A stretch of DNA of 64,000 bases from Oscillospiraceae bacterium (GTDB lineage: Bacteria; Bacillota; Clostridia; Oscillospirales; Oscillospiraceae): positions 1 through 64,000 of the forward strand of contig JAEEZZ010000025.1 of the NCBI GenBank assembly GCA_016292255.1, in the 5' to 3' direction. The translations under genes were made by a program, and so were the position numbers. A model generated the notes under the pieces. It was not told the DNA's origin and searched no databases. It saw only the letters and a program-made list of their open reading frames with translations. How positions within the stretch are numbered: position 1 is the first letter of the stretch; every line of letters starts with the position of its first letter. Positions 18,299-26,937 of this stretch are shown here, piece by piece.

Positions 18299-19023
18299 TT
18301 CGCCGCCTCCTTTGCCAGAGCGATAAAGGCCTTTTCCAGAGAATCGGTGCCGGTGGCCGCCTCCAGCTCCGCCGCGGTGCCCACCTGCAGCAGATGGCCG
18401 GCGCCCATGACGCCGATCCGGTCGGAGAGCTCCTCGGCCTCCTCCATGTAGTGGGTGGTAAGGATAATGGTCATATTCCCCTTGAGGCTCCGGATCACTT
18501 CCCAGAGGGCGGAGCGGGCCAGCACGTCCAGGCCCAGGGTGGGCTCGTCCAGGAAGAGGATCTTCGGCTCCAGGATCAGAGCCATGGCGATGCTCAGCCG
18601 CCGCTGCCAGCCGCCGGAAAGCTTCCCCGCCGGACGGGTCAGCACCTCCTGCAGGCCAAGCTGACCGGAGAGGGCCTCGATCCGCCGCTTGGTCTCCGCC
18701 TTGTCCGCGCCGGAGATCCCGGCCATCAGCTCCAGATTCTCCCGCACGGTGAGCTTGGGGGCCACGGCGGTCTCCTGGGGCGAAACGGCCAGCAGCTTCT
18801 TTACCTCCTCCGGCTCCCTTGTGATGCTCTTGCCCAGCAGCAGGGCGTCGCCCCCATCGGGGCGGGTGAGGCAGGAGAGCATCTTAATGGTGGTGGTCTT
18901 GCCCGCGCCGTTGACGCCCAGCAGGGCAAACAGCTCTCCCTGCCGCACCGTCAGCCGCAGGCCGTTCACCGCGGTCAGCGCTCCGTAGCGTTTGGTAAGG
19001 CCTTCGATCTCAATGGCATTCAT
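18295..19023 (-). CDS. ABC transporter ATP-binding protein (DrrA/CcmA type)
   Basis: The 242-residue ATPase starts MNAIEIEGLTKRYGALTAVNGLRL and has Walker A GVNGAGKTT near residue 38, the signature LSGGWQRR near 135, Walker B ILFLDEPTLGLD and a switch histidine in ILTTHYMEEAEEL. This is the drug-exporter class of ATPase. The start at 19023 overlaps the TetR stop by 4 bp and its own stop overlaps the permease start, so all three genes are translationally coupled. Confidence 0.94.
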   Translation of the reverse strand: MNAIEIEGLTKRYGALTAVNGLRLTVRQGELFALLGVNGAGKTTTIKMLSCLTRPDGGDALLLGKSITREPEEVKKLLAVSPQETAVAPKLTVRENLELMAGISGADKAETKRRIEALSGQLGLQEVLTRPAGKLSGGWQRRLSIAMALILEPKILFLDEPTLGLDVLARSALWEVIRSLKGNMTIILTTHYMEEAEELSDRIGVMGAGHLLQVGTAAELEAATGTDSLEKAFIALAKEAAK

Positions 19024-19583
19024 GATTCTTCCTCCCATCTTGCTTTGATGCCTTGGAAGGCGTCCGTCAGCATACGGCTGACGACCTCCTCCTCCAGGTT
19101 CAGATAGCCCGTGGCCAGCATCACGGCGATGCCGTGGACCACGGCCCACATTTCCAGGTGAAACAGCGCCGCCGCCTGCCCCGAAAGCCCCGTGGTGCTC
19201 CCGGCCCGGGCCGTATCTGCGGGCCAATCCGGATCCTCCGGGCTGGCCGTCTCTCCGATCCGGCTTCGCATAAAGAGCAGGCGGAACAGGGTGGGCTCCG
19301 CCCGGGCGAAGCCGATATAGGCCATACCCCGGGCCTTATAGGGCGGGTAGGAGGAGCTTGCCACGGCGTCCTCCACAAAGCGGTGGTAGACCGCCAGGGC
19401 CTCCTCCACCACGGCCTGCCGCAGGGCCTCCATGGAGGGATAATTCTTGAAGATAGGCTGGGTGGAGCAGCCCAGGGCGGCGGCCAGCGCCCTGGCGTTC
19501 AGCGCCTGGGGCCCCTGCTCCCGGACCAGGCGCAGCGCGGTCTCCCGGATGGCGGTCTCCGTGATTCGAACCTGGGCGGCCAT
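19020..19583 (-). CDS. TetR-family transcriptional regulator
   Basis: The 187-residue product has an N-terminal helix-turn-helix (RITETAIRETALRLVREQGPQALNARALAAALGCSTQPIFKNYPSMEALRQAV) and a C-terminal ligand-binding part of the WHG/TetR_C type. It heads the operon with the ABC exporter and very probably represses it. Its binding site is evident: a perfect 46-bp palindrome that covers the -10 box, the transcription start and the ribosome binding site of its own gene. Confidence 0.92.
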   Translation of the reverse strand: MAAQVRITETAIRETALRLVREQGPQALNARALAAALGCSTQPIFKNYPSMEALRQAVVEEALAVYHRFVEDAVASSSYPPYKARGMAYIGFARAEPTLFRLLFMRSRIGETASPEDPDWPADTARAGSTTGLSGQAAALFHLEMWAVVHGIAVMLATGYLNLEEEVVSRMLTDAFQGIKARWEEES

Positions 19584-19589
19584 AGATTT

Positions 19590-19635
19590 CCCTCCCTGCT
19601 ATAAAATAACACTTGTTATTTTATAGCAGGGAGGG
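19590..19635. promoter_or_regulatory. Perfect 46-bp palindromic operator of the TetR operon
   Basis: Two 22-bp arms with TGCTATAAAATAACA at their core (19590-19611 and 19614-19635) are separated by 2 bp without a mismatch. The palindrome includes the -10 box and the GGAGGG ribosome binding site of the TetR gene. A transcript through it would fold into a hairpin hiding that site. Confidence 0.8.
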
Positions 19636-19646
19636 CCTTTTGTCAA
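19618..19646 (-). promoter_or_regulatory. Promoter of TetR-ABC operon
   Basis: On the minus strand, TTGACA (19646-19641) and TAAAAT (19623-19618) are 17 bp apart. The -10 box lies within the palindromic operator. Confidence 0.8.
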
Positions 19647-19650
19647 GCAG

Positions 19651-19686
19651 AAAAACAGCCTGCAGCGTTTGGATGCTGCAGGCTGT
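19651..19686 (-). terminator. Terminator of the DUF4430-ECF operon
   Basis: A 12-bp stem ACAGCCTGCAGC/GCTGCAGGCTGT (19655-19666 with 19675-19686) is followed on the minus strand by TTTTT. Confidence 0.85.
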
Positions 19687-19689
19687 CTT

Positions 19690-20220
19690 TTATGGCTGCG
19701 TGCGGTTCTCCAGGATCCGCAGGAGGGTGCTCAGGGGGACGATCAGCGTCCCCAGGGCCAGGTTCCCTGCGGCATGGATCGCGTCCCAGGGAAAGCCCGC
19801 GGCGATCCAGGTCAGGGTCCTCTTCCAATCCCCCTGCAGGAAGGCGTAGCACTGAAAGGGTGCGTACAGGGTCCCGTAGGCCAGGCCGAACAGGGCGCAG
19901 GCCACGGCATACACCGGGACGCCCCACCGGGCCGGAAGCTGCCTGGGCAGCAGCATGGTGACGCCCCAGAGGATCGGCCAGAGGTAGAGGTAGGGGATCC
20001 ACCAGGTGCTGAAGCCCCAGAGGGTTCCCTCCAGCCCGATAAACAGGAAGACGGGGATCAAGGCCCACTTCCGATAGACCAGAGTGTAGACCATGGTGAG
20101 GGTGCTGACCAGCTCCACGTTGGGCAGAAACTCCAGCGCCTGCTTGGAGAGGAACATCAGTCCCCCCAGCATGGAAAACAGGATCGCGTGCCGTGCGTCA
20201 AGCCCGGTCTCGGCCTCCAT
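19690..20220 (-). CDS. ECF-type transporter S component-like membrane protein
   Basis: The 176-residue hydrophobic protein has about six membrane segments, with typical S-component features such as LPNVELVSTLTMVYTLVYRKWALIPVFLFIGLEG (about 32-65). Family members bind a vitamin and dock onto a shared energising module encoded elsewhere. Its start overlaps the stop of a DUF4430 lipoprotein gene (ATGA). A cobalamin-type riboswitch precedes the pair, so the likely substrate is a corrinoid or a related compound; this is inference from context. Confidence 0.8.
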   Translation of the reverse strand: MEAETGLDARHAILFSMLGGLMFLSKQALEFLPNVELVSTLTMVYTLVYRKWALIPVFLFIGLEGTLWGFSTWWIPYLYLWPILWGVTMLLPRQLPARWGVPVYAVACALFGLAYGTLYAPFQCYAFLQGDWKRTLTWIAAGFPWDAIHAAGNLALGTLIVPLSTLLRILENRTQP

Positions 20221-20732
20221 CAGCCCTTGGTGGCGACGAAGGCGTAGGTGGTGCCCTCGGTGATGGCAGTAGAATCCACGCCGGTCATGGCGTACTCGCC
20301 GTTCTCATAGAAGGCCCAGTACATACCGTTGGCGTCGTAGTCCAGGGTCTCCTCCCCGACGGTCTTGACGTAGAGGCCGTACTCGCTCTCGTCGCCGGCG
20401 ATCAGATCCAGGCCCACCAGCGCCTCGCCCACGGTGGCGGCGTCGGTGTGGATGGCGTAGGAGCTGGTCTCCCCGTTGGAGAAGGTCACGTCAAAGTAGA
20501 AGAGCTTGCTGCCCTCGCCCAGCTCCTGCTTCTCGCCCTCTGCGGGTTGGGCTGCAGCGGTGGTGTCGGGGGCCGGCGCCTCGGTCTTGGGGGCCTCGGT
20601 CTGGGCCTGGGTCTGGGCCGGGGTCTTGGGGGCCTCGGTGGTTTTCTCGTTTTGTGTGCATCCGGTCAGCGCTGCCGCCGCAAGCAGCAGAACCAGGAGC
20701 AGGCACAGAAGGGATCTGCGGGTGTGTTTCAT
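20220..20732 (-). CDS. DUF4430 domain lipoprotein
   Basis: The 170-residue product has a lipoprotein signal peptide with lipobox LTGC (Cys25) and a low-complexity Thr/Ala/Pro/Glu linker (about 30-70). The DUF4430 domain follows (about 75-170: GSKLFYFDVTFSNGETSSYAIHTDAATVGEALVGLDLI and a C-terminal NGMYWAFYENGEYAMTGVDSTAI). DUF4430 resembles the small domain of transcobalamin-like proteins. It probably presents a ligand to the ECF S component encoded next. Start 20732 (MKHTRRS) follows AAAAAGGAG; the longer frame upstream is leader. Confidence 0.88.
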   Translation of the reverse strand: MKHTRRSLLCLLLVLLLAAAALTGCTQNEKTTEAPKTPAQTQAQTEAPKTEAPAPDTTAAAQPAEGEKQELGEGSKLFYFDVTFSNGETSSYAIHTDAATVGEALVGLDLIAGDESEYGLYVKTVGEETLDYDANGMYWAFYENGEYAMTGVDSTAITEGTTYAFVATKG

Positions 20733-20821
20733 GTGCGTTTTCTCCTTTTTTTGTTTTTTGACTGCAAAGGCTCTGCCGTCTTTGGGGAGACGCAAACGCC
20801 CTCCCTGCGGTCATCAACCGG

Positions 20822-20850
20822 TACCGATGCAGGCATCGGCCCCGGCGGAC
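20822..20850. repeat. Palindrome CCGATGC/GCATCGG in riboswitch leader
   Basis: CCGATGC-AG-GCATCGG followed by CCCC resembles the palindrome at 17512-17539. It lies between the riboswitch and the DUF4430 gene and could be a remnant repeat or part of the expression platform. Confidence 0.45.
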
Positions 20851-20877
20851 CGCCCCGGAGCTCGCGGCGGCGACATT

Positions 20878-21125
20878 GCGTTGGGTCAGTCTTCCGGCTC
20901 ATGGCGGAACGGACGGACCTTCTCGGGGTGAGACAGCTTTCCGTGGCGCACCGGTGTGCGCCGATTGCCGTGGCGCACCGGTGTGCGCCGCTACGAAAAA
21001 CTGTCTGTAATCCCAATGGTCTGTTCCCGCTTTGCGGCAAGCGGTCAGTCCGGTCAAAAATGCCATCTACGGCCACGGTCTGGCGCAGGTTTTCGACCTG
21101 CTTCCTGATTAAGTGCTGGGCACGC
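20878..21125 (-). promoter_or_regulatory. Cobalamin-type riboswitch with inserted palindromes
   Basis: Read on the minus strand, the 5' core (21108-21068) contains GGTCGAAAACCTGCGCC and GACCGTGGCCGTA, matching the GGTGAAAATCC and CCGCCACTGT positions of the cobalamin aptamer. The 3' core GAGCCGGAAGACTGACCC (20900-20883) matches the conserved AGTCxGGAxACCxGCC box. Between them, in the region where peripheral stems vary, lie two copies of a dispersed palindrome. It precedes the DUF4430-ECF operon. A covariance-model search was not possible. Confidence 0.7.
20943..20995. repeat. Two tandem copies of GTGGCGCACCGGTGTGCGCC palindrome
   Basis: Copies at 20943-20963 and 20970-20990, the second followed by CTAC. 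They are identical to the palindromes at 3289-3312 and 55245-55269. Confidence 0.85.
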
Positions 21126-21142
21126 CCGACTTTGCAGAGGAC

Positions 21143-21171
21143 ATTATAACAAGTCCCCACATTTTTGTCAA
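21143..21171 (-). promoter_or_regulatory. Promoter of the riboswitch-DUF4430-ECF operon
   Basis: Consensus TTGACA (21171-21166) and TATAAT (21148-21143) on the minus strand, 17 bp apart. Confidence 0.9.
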
Positions 21172-21237
21172 CAAAGCGCCGTGCATATTTCCGCGCCGGA
21201 CACGTATGCTGTACAAACAGATCCGGGAGGGACAAAT

Positions 21238-22440
21238 ATGCGAAAAATGCTTTGTATGATCCTGCTTGCGGGAATGCTGTTGGGCCTGCTCCCGCGGGCT
21301 GCAGCCGAGGCCCCGGCAGAAGCGGCAGCCGAGACCCCGGCGGAGGACGCGGTGGAGGCCGCAGCGGAGGCGCCGGTGGAGGTCCATGCGCCCTCGGCCA
21401 TTCTGATGGATGCGGCCACAGGGACGGTATTGTTTGAGAAAAACGCCGACGATCGGCGGGAGCCCGCCAGCGTCACCAAGGTGATGACCCTGCTGCTGGT
21501 GATGGAGGCCCTGGACGCGGGGCAGATCGGCTGGAACGACCGGGTGACTGCCTCCGCGGCCGCTGCGGGCAAGGGCGGCAGCCAGATCTATCTGGAGGAG
21601 GGGGAGCAGCTCTCTATGGACGAGATGCTGAAATCCGTGGTGGTCAGCTCCGCCAACGACTGCGCCACTGCCCTGGCGGAGCACGTGGCCGGCAGCGAGG
21701 CGGCCTTCACGGCAAAGATGAACCTCCGGGCGGCAGAGCTGGGGATGAACAACACCCATTTCGTCAACTGCACGGGGCTGGACGACGAGCCCGAGGCCAA
21801 GGAGCACCTGACCACTGCCCGGGACATTGCGATCATGTCCCGGGAGCTGCTGCGGCACGACGCCATCCGCCGCTACACCACGATCTGGATGGACACGGTG
21901 CGGGACGGAGCCTTCGGCCTGTCCAACACCAACAAGCTGGTGCGCTTCTACGAGGGCACCACCGGTCTCAAGACCGGCTACACCTCCCGGGCCGGGCACT
22001 GTCTCTCCGCCTCCGCCAAGCGGAACGGGATCGAGCTGATCGCGGTGATCCTGGGGGCTGATTCCTCCTCCCACCGCTTTGAGGACGCAAAGGCCCTGCT
22101 GAATTGGGGCTTTGCCAACTACGCCCTGGTGGATCCCACGGAGGGCTTCACGCCCACGGCTGTGCCGGTGATCCTGGGCACCCGGGACACGGTCACGCCC
22201 CTCCCGGCAGACTGCGGCCCGATCCTGTTGGAGAAGGCAAAGGCCGCGGCCGTGACCCGGGAGGTGGAGCTGGCGGAGAACTGCGAGGCCCCGGTGGAAC
22301 AGGGGCAGGTGCTGGGGACCCTTCGGCTTCTGGCCGGGAAGGAGGTGCTGGCCGAGCTTCCCCTCACCGTCCCGGAGGCCGTCCCCCGGCTCAGTTTCGG
22401 ACAGATCTGGCTGCGGGTGCTGGCGGCGATCGTGGAGTAG
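21238..22440 (+). CDS. D-alanyl-D-alanine carboxypeptidase (DacA/DacF-type PBP)
   Basis: Low-molecular-mass penicillin-binding protein that trims the terminal D-Ala from peptidoglycan stem peptides outside the membrane. The 400-residue product has a signal peptide (RKMLCMILLAGMLLGLLPRAAAEA) and an Ala/Glu/Pro-rich linker. The S11 peptidase domain has active-site motifs SVTK (Ser near 78), SAND near 139 and KTGYTS near 246. A C-terminal PBP5-like beta domain ends in an amphipathic LRVLAAIVE anchor. The start follows CGGGAGGG. The gene is divergent from the riboswitch operon and faces a strong terminator. Confidence 0.95.
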   Translation: MRKMLCMILLAGMLLGLLPRAAAEAPAEAAAETPAEDAVEAAAEAPVEVHAPSAILMDAATGTVLFEKNADDRREPASVTKVMTLLLVMEALDAGQIGWNDRVTASAAAAGKGGSQIYLEEGEQLSMDEMLKSVVVSSANDCATALAEHVAGSEAAFTAKMNLRAAELGMNNTHFVNCTGLDDEPEAKEHLTTARDIAIMSRELLRHDAIRRYTTIWMDTVRDGAFGLSNTNKLVRFYEGTTGLKTGYTSRAGHCLSASAKRNGIELIAVILGADSSSHRFEDAKALLNWGFANYALVDPTEGFTPTAVPVILGTRDTVTPLPADCGPILLEKAKAAAVTREVELAENCEAPVEQGQVLGTLRLLAGKEVLAELPLTVPEAVPRLSFGQIWLRVLAAIVE

Positions 22441-22450
22441 TGCGCAAAAA

Positions 22451-22480
22451 AGGGGCCTCTGTCGGTTGACAGAGGCCCCT
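22451..22480. terminator. Terminator between dacA-like and nucleotidase genes
   Basis: A 13-bp perfect stem AGGGGCCTCTGTC/GACAGAGGCCCCT with GGTT loop. On the minus strand a T-run (A6 at 22446-22451) follows, so it mainly serves the nucleotidase gene; it may also stop plus-strand transcripts. Confidence 0.85.
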
Positions 22481-22495
22481 TGGTTATGCGTTGGC

Positions 22496-25400
22496 TCAGC
22501 CCGCGACATACTTGTAGATCTGCGGAAGAACCATAGATGCGGTGGCGGCGGAGGTGTAGTTCATGAATCTCGGGCTGTTCACGTTATACAGGATCCGGCC
22601 ATACTCTCCGACGGTCGCCGTTGCGTTGCCGTCGGCGTCGATCACGATCGTCCAGGTAGTCGTGCCGCTGCCGGTGTGATTCAGGCTCTTGGCCGCAGTC
22701 GCGCCGATCACGCCCTCAGAGGTGGTCATCGTCCACGCACCGGCCTCTCCGCCGAGGGTGATCTGGATCGCGTCATCTGCAAAGAGCTTTCCGTCCTCAA
22801 CGACGGTCGCCGCAGTGGTAAAATACTTCTGGACTCCCATCGCCGCGCAGGCAACATTGTTCGTCTCGCTGACGAAAATGATCGTGTCGCCTGCCTTCAG
22901 CGTGGAGGCATCCGTTACCTTGACGTAATGAGGCGTCGAGGGCTCAATGCCATTCTGCACAGTCCAGTCAGAGTTGATGAAGGGCGTAATGCCGCCGTTT
23001 TTGGCGGTCTGATCCTTGATGTAGCTGACCAGCAGTGCGCGGGCCTGGCCCTCATCCTCGCCCTGGATCATGTCGAACTGGGTGGAGTAGATGATACGGT
23101 CGGGATCGTTGGCTACAAAGTCGCAGTTGTGATTGTTGAGCCACTTCACATAGTTGCCGCCGCCGTTGAAGCGGTAGTTGTTGATGACCACGGTGAACAC
23201 CTGATCGGATTTGACCGGCTGACCGTTGTAGGTCATGTTCACCACGCGGTCGTCCTCTTCTCTGGACACGTCGATGTCATAGTGGAAGCCTTCGCCCATG
23301 ATGATATCATAGTAGGTCAGGTCGCCGCTGGTGACGTAGGGCTTGCCATCGCCGTCCAGCTTGATCTTGGTGGCGGCGAACTCGAGCCACTCCTTGACCT
23401 CTTCGCCGCTCATGGTGATCTGGTAGAACCAGTTCTCGAAGCGGTAGAGGCCGAACATATCGCCCAGGTAGATATCGCCCGCGGGGATCAGGTTGGCCTT
23501 GTCGCCGGCGGTCAGAGGTGCGGAGATGGACAGCATAGCGGGAATGTCGTCCTCGGTCTTATCGGGGGTGTTCTCGCCGGTGCGGTCATAGGCACCCCAG
23601 ATCTGCACCGTGTTGATCAGATCCATAAAGGCGGAGGGGGCGGTGCCCAGGTTGGCGGCGGGGTAGTCGCCCAGGGCCTTGCCGATGGGCTGGAGCATAT
23701 AATTCTCCCAGGTATCGGTCTCGTAGGGCTGGAGCAGGGTGGCCAAACTTTCGTCCAGCGTATAGCCCTCCATGTTCTCGATGGACGGAGTCACGGTAAC
23801 ATTCTCGCCGTCCACGACCACCTTGACCTGGGCAATGGCCCGGGCCTTGGTGTAGGGCTGCAGAACGGGGATATCCTTGCCGTCGGAGTTCTGGATCATG
23901 GTGACCTTATTGCCGTGCTCATGGCCGGAGAACGCGAAGGCGATGGTGTTGGTCTGGTTGATCAGGCGGGCCATGAAGTCGGAGCCCTCGTCAGAGCCGA
24001 TGCCGCTGTGGGCCACGACGACGATCATGTCAGCCTTTTCGAGCATCTCAGCCTCATAGTGCTGATAGGTCTCGATGATGTCGGCAAAGTAGATTCCCTC
24101 CCAGTTGGCGGGGACATCCCACTTGGGGATATTGGGGTTGCCGAAGCCGATAATGGCGACCTTGTAGCCGCCGAAGTCCTTGATGACGTAGGGCTCGTTG
24201 TCTCTCCAGCAGGCCCAGTCCTTGGTCTCGTCGTTGTTGGTCTCGGCCTTGAGGTAGTTGGCCATGCACATGGTCAGCTGCTTTTCGGTGGAGGTGCTGG
24301 GGGAAACGGCATAGTCCATCTGACGGTTCAGGATCTCCAGACCGTAGTTGAACTCATGGTTGCCCACCAGCCACATATCGTAGCCAATGGTACGGAAGGC
24401 CAGGATCGCGGGATCCTTTGCCTCGGGCCTGTTGAAGGCGTAGTAGTAGGTCAGAGGCGCGCCCTGGAAGGTGTCGCCCATATCCACGGTGTAGAGATTA
24501 TCGCCGTAGATGGCTCTCTGCTCCTTGATGTAGGAGGAAACGCGGGTCAGGCCGCGCTTGTAGGTGCCGGACTTGTCATAGGGCAGGGTGTAGTCGGTGG
24601 CGTAGATCTGGCCGTGGAGGTCAGAGGTGACCAGGAACTCGAAGGAGGTGGGGCCGGTGACAGGCTCTTCGTCCATCAGATCCACATACGCATGGAGGAA
24701 GGTCACGATCTGGGCGCGGGTGCAGGTCGAGTTGGCGCCGAAGGTGCCGTCGCCCATGCCGGCGGTGATCTCGTTGGCGCGGGCCCACATGACGGCCTTG
24801 TAGTACCAATCGCCCTCGTTGACGTCGGTAAAGGTTTCAGTGGGCATCTCAAACGCGGGCTTGCCGGCCGCGGCGTAGAGGAAGGTCGCGATCTGGGCGC
24901 GGGTGCAGGTCGAGTTGGCGCCGAAGGTGCCGTCGCCCATGCCGGAGGTGATGCCCTGGGAGAGGGCCCACATCACGGGCTTGTAGTACCAGTCGCCCTC
25001 GTTGACGTCGGTAAACGTCTCGGTGGGCATCTGGAACTCGGGCTTGCCTGCCGCGGCGTAGAGGAAGGTGGCAACCTGGGCACGGGTGCAGCCCGCGTCG
25101 GGAGAGAAGGTGGTGGCAGTGGTGCCGGAGGTGATGCCGTTCTCAAGGGCCCAGTAGACGTGCTTGAAATACCACACGGTGGGATCCTTCACGTCGTCGA
25201 AGAGGAAGGGCTGGGTGATCCGGCCCTGGGGCTCGGCGTAGGTCTCGCCGATGACGCCGCCCAGCTCGGTGCCGATGTAGTCCATCAGCATCTCGTCCAT
25301 GGGGATGCCGGTGTCGAACTGGCTGGAAGCGGCCTTGAAGGCATAGTAGGTGTCGCCGCCGGCGGAGCAGAAGTTATTGGTGACAACGGCGTAGGTGGCG

Positions 25401-26878
25401 TTCTCATCGAAGGCCTTGCCGTTGATCTCCTGGATGGTGACACGCTGGATGGAAGCGGGCTTGTAGTAGGTGGAATCGGGATACTGCTCGCCCTTGTCGA
25501 AGGGAACGCGGGTATTGATCTCGTACTTCATGCCGCTGACCTGGGGGAAGCCGCCCACAGCACCGGGGGTGGAGTAGGTAGAAGCCTCCAGGGCCTCCAG
25601 CAGCTCGCTGCCCTTGACGTAGACGACCGCCACAGTGTTGCCGAAGGGCAGGACGGTGTTCACGTCGTTCATGGTGACGTTGCCGGCGTGGATCCAGGCG
25701 CGGATGCCGCCGCCGTTGGTGATGGCCACCACGTTCTCCTCGGGCACGCCGAGGGTCTCGGCGTCCATATCCTTGAGCACTCCCCAGCGCATGGAGTCGG
25801 TGATCAGGTCGCCGAGATTGGTTTCCATGTTGCGGTTGCCGGGCGCCTTGTCGCCGTTGAGCTCCACCTCGGATTTGGCGAAGACGGCGCCGTACTCGGC
25901 GTCCACCGCGTCCATGATCTCCTGTGCCGCGGCGGCAACGGTCTCGTCAACCGGTGCGTCCTCGCCCAGGGGGATCAGATAGTTGTCCTCGATGGTCTTG
26001 GTGGCATTGTCGATGATGATGCAGCCCACGTTCATGAAGGCCGTCTTGCTGGCCTTGGTGCCGGTGGACTGGATAGGCTCCCCATTGGGGCCCTCCGTCA
26101 TGACGGTGTGGGAGTGGCCGTCGATGAGGAAGTCCACATCGTCCTTGACCTCGTTGTACAGGTCCACGGAGCGGTAGGGCTCTGACTCGTCGTCCACGCC
26201 CAGGTGGACCAGGCCGATGATAATGTCAGCACCGGCATTCTTCAGCCCGGCAATGGCATCCTGTGCGCCGGAGAGGAATTTGCCGTTCTCGTTGGTGCCG
26301 AATTCGAGCTCCGTAATCAGACCGGGGTTGACCTTGGTCTGTGTCTCGGGGGTCTCCATGCCAAAGAAACCGATCCTGAGCCAACTGCCCGACGGGACAT
26401 CGGACAGGCACAGATTAATCATCGTATACGGGGCAAACGCAAGTTCGTCTGTCCCCTTTTTGTATACGTTTGCGCAGACAGTACAGAAATACTCCCCGAG
26501 GTTCTGCCTGAGCTGTTCATAGCCAAAGTCAAACTCGTGGTTGCCAAGGGTGACGACGTCGTAGCCCGCCTTCATCATAATCTGAGCGGCGGCGGCGCCC
26601 TTGTTGGTGGAAACGTAGGTGGTGCCCTGGCTGAAGTCGCCGGCGTCCACCAGGATCACGTTTGCGCCCCTGGCTTCGTAGTCGGCCCTGACCTTGGCCA
26701 CCTGCGCGAAGCCCATGAGCGCGCCATGGGTGTCGTTGGTGTGCAGAATCACGGTCTTACCGACAAGATCCTGCTCAACGTCCCGCACTTCCCCGGCGAA
26801 GACCACGGGCACCAGAGACAGCACCATGGCCAGCGTCAGCAGAAGCGCAACGATTCGCTTGGAAACGTTTGTCTTCAT
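22496..26878 (-). CDS. Secreted double 5'-nucleotidase/metallophosphatase with internal SLH domains
   Basis: The 1460-residue exported protein has a signal peptide (residues 1-28). Module 1 (about 35-555) is a UshA-like 5'-nucleotidase with VILHTNDTHGAL, GNHEFDFGY, DGHSHTV, METNLGDLITDSMRWG and NGGGIRAWIHAG. Three SLH repeats follow (about 560-740, for example YFKHVYWALENGITSGTT). Module 2 (about 745-1310) is a second metallophosphatase with VTSDLHGQIYA, GDTFQG, GNHEFNYGLE, AHSGIG and SGHEHGN. A C-terminal beta-rich domain spans about 1320-1460. It would be held on the cell wall and release phosphate or nucleosides from nucleotides. Both modules keep their metal-binding motifs. SLH repeats between two catalytic modules are unusual. 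The start follows AAAAAGGAGATCG. Confidence 0.92.
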   Translation of the reverse strand: MKTNVSKRIVALLLTLAMVLSLVPVVFAGEVRDVEQDLVGKTVILHTNDTHGALMGFAQVAKVRADYEARGANVILVDAGDFSQGTTYVSTNKGAAAAQIMMKAGYDVVTLGNHEFDFGYEQLRQNLGEYFCTVCANVYKKGTDELAFAPYTMINLCLSDVPSGSWLRIGFFGMETPETQTKVNPGLITELEFGTNENGKFLSGAQDAIAGLKNAGADIIIGLVHLGVDDESEPYRSVDLYNEVKDDVDFLIDGHSHTVMTEGPNGEPIQSTGTKASKTAFMNVGCIIIDNATKTIEDNYLIPLGEDAPVDETVAAAAQEIMDAVDAEYGAVFAKSEVELNGDKAPGNRNMETNLGDLITDSMRWGVLKDMDAETLGVPEENVVAITNGGGIRAWIHAGNVTMNDVNTVLPFGNTVAVVYVKGSELLEALEASTYSTPGAVGGFPQVSGMKYEINTRVPFDKGEQYPDSTYYKPASIQRVTIQEINGKAFDENATYAVVTNNFCSAGGDTYYAFKAASSQFDTGIPMDEMLMDYIGTELGGVIGETYAEPQGRITQPFLFDDVKDPTVWYFKHVYWALENGITSGTTATTFSPDAGCTRAQVATFLYAAAGKPEFQMPTETFTDVNEGDWYYKPVMWALSQGITSGMGDGTFGANSTCTRAQIATFLYAAAGKPAFEMPTETFTDVNEGDWYYKAVMWARANEITAGMGDGTFGANSTCTRAQIVTFLHAYVDLMDEEPVTGPTSFEFLVTSDLHGQIYATDYTLPYDKSGTYKRGLTRVSSYIKEQRAIYGDNLYTVDMGDTFQGAPLTYYYAFNRPEAKDPAILAFRTIGYDMWLVGNHEFNYGLEILNRQMDYAVSPSTSTEKQLTMCMANYLKAETNNDETKDWACWRDNEPYVIKDFGGYKVAIIGFGNPNIPKWDVPANWEGIYFADIIETYQHYEAEMLEKADMIVVVAHSGIGSDEGSDFMARLINQTNTIAFAFSGHEHGNKVTMIQNSDGKDIPVLQPYTKARAIAQVKVVVDGENVTVTPSIENMEGYTLDESLATLLQPYETDTWENYMLQPIGKALGDYPAANLGTAPSAFMDLINTVQIWGAYDRTGENTPDKTEDDIPAMLSISAPLTAGDKANLIPAGDIYLGDMFGLYRFENWFYQITMSGEEVKEWLEFAATKIKLDGDGKPYVTSGDLTYYDIIMGEGFHYDIDVSREEDDRVVNMTYNGQPVKSDQVFTVVINNYRFNGGGNYVKWLNNHNCDFVANDPDRIIYSTQFDMIQGEDEGQARALLVSYIKDQTAKNGGITPFINSDWTVQNGIEPSTPHYVKVTDASTLKAGDTIIFVSETNNVACAAMGVQKYFTTAATVVEDGKLFADDAIQITLGGEAGAWTMTTSEGVIGATAAKSLNHTGSGTTTWTIVIDADGNATATVGEYGRILYNVNSPRFMNYTSAATASMVLPQIYKYVAG

Positions 26879-26937
26879 AAAACGATCTCCTTTTTTGTTT
26901 TTTCTGAAAGTCCGAAGCGGACATTTTCAGTCGTATC

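Noticed and set aside
22466-26185. A 1239-codon open frame opposite the SLH nucleotidase gene
   Set aside because: Same antisense artefact; the translation is low-complexity Gly/Val/Asp/His with no domain.
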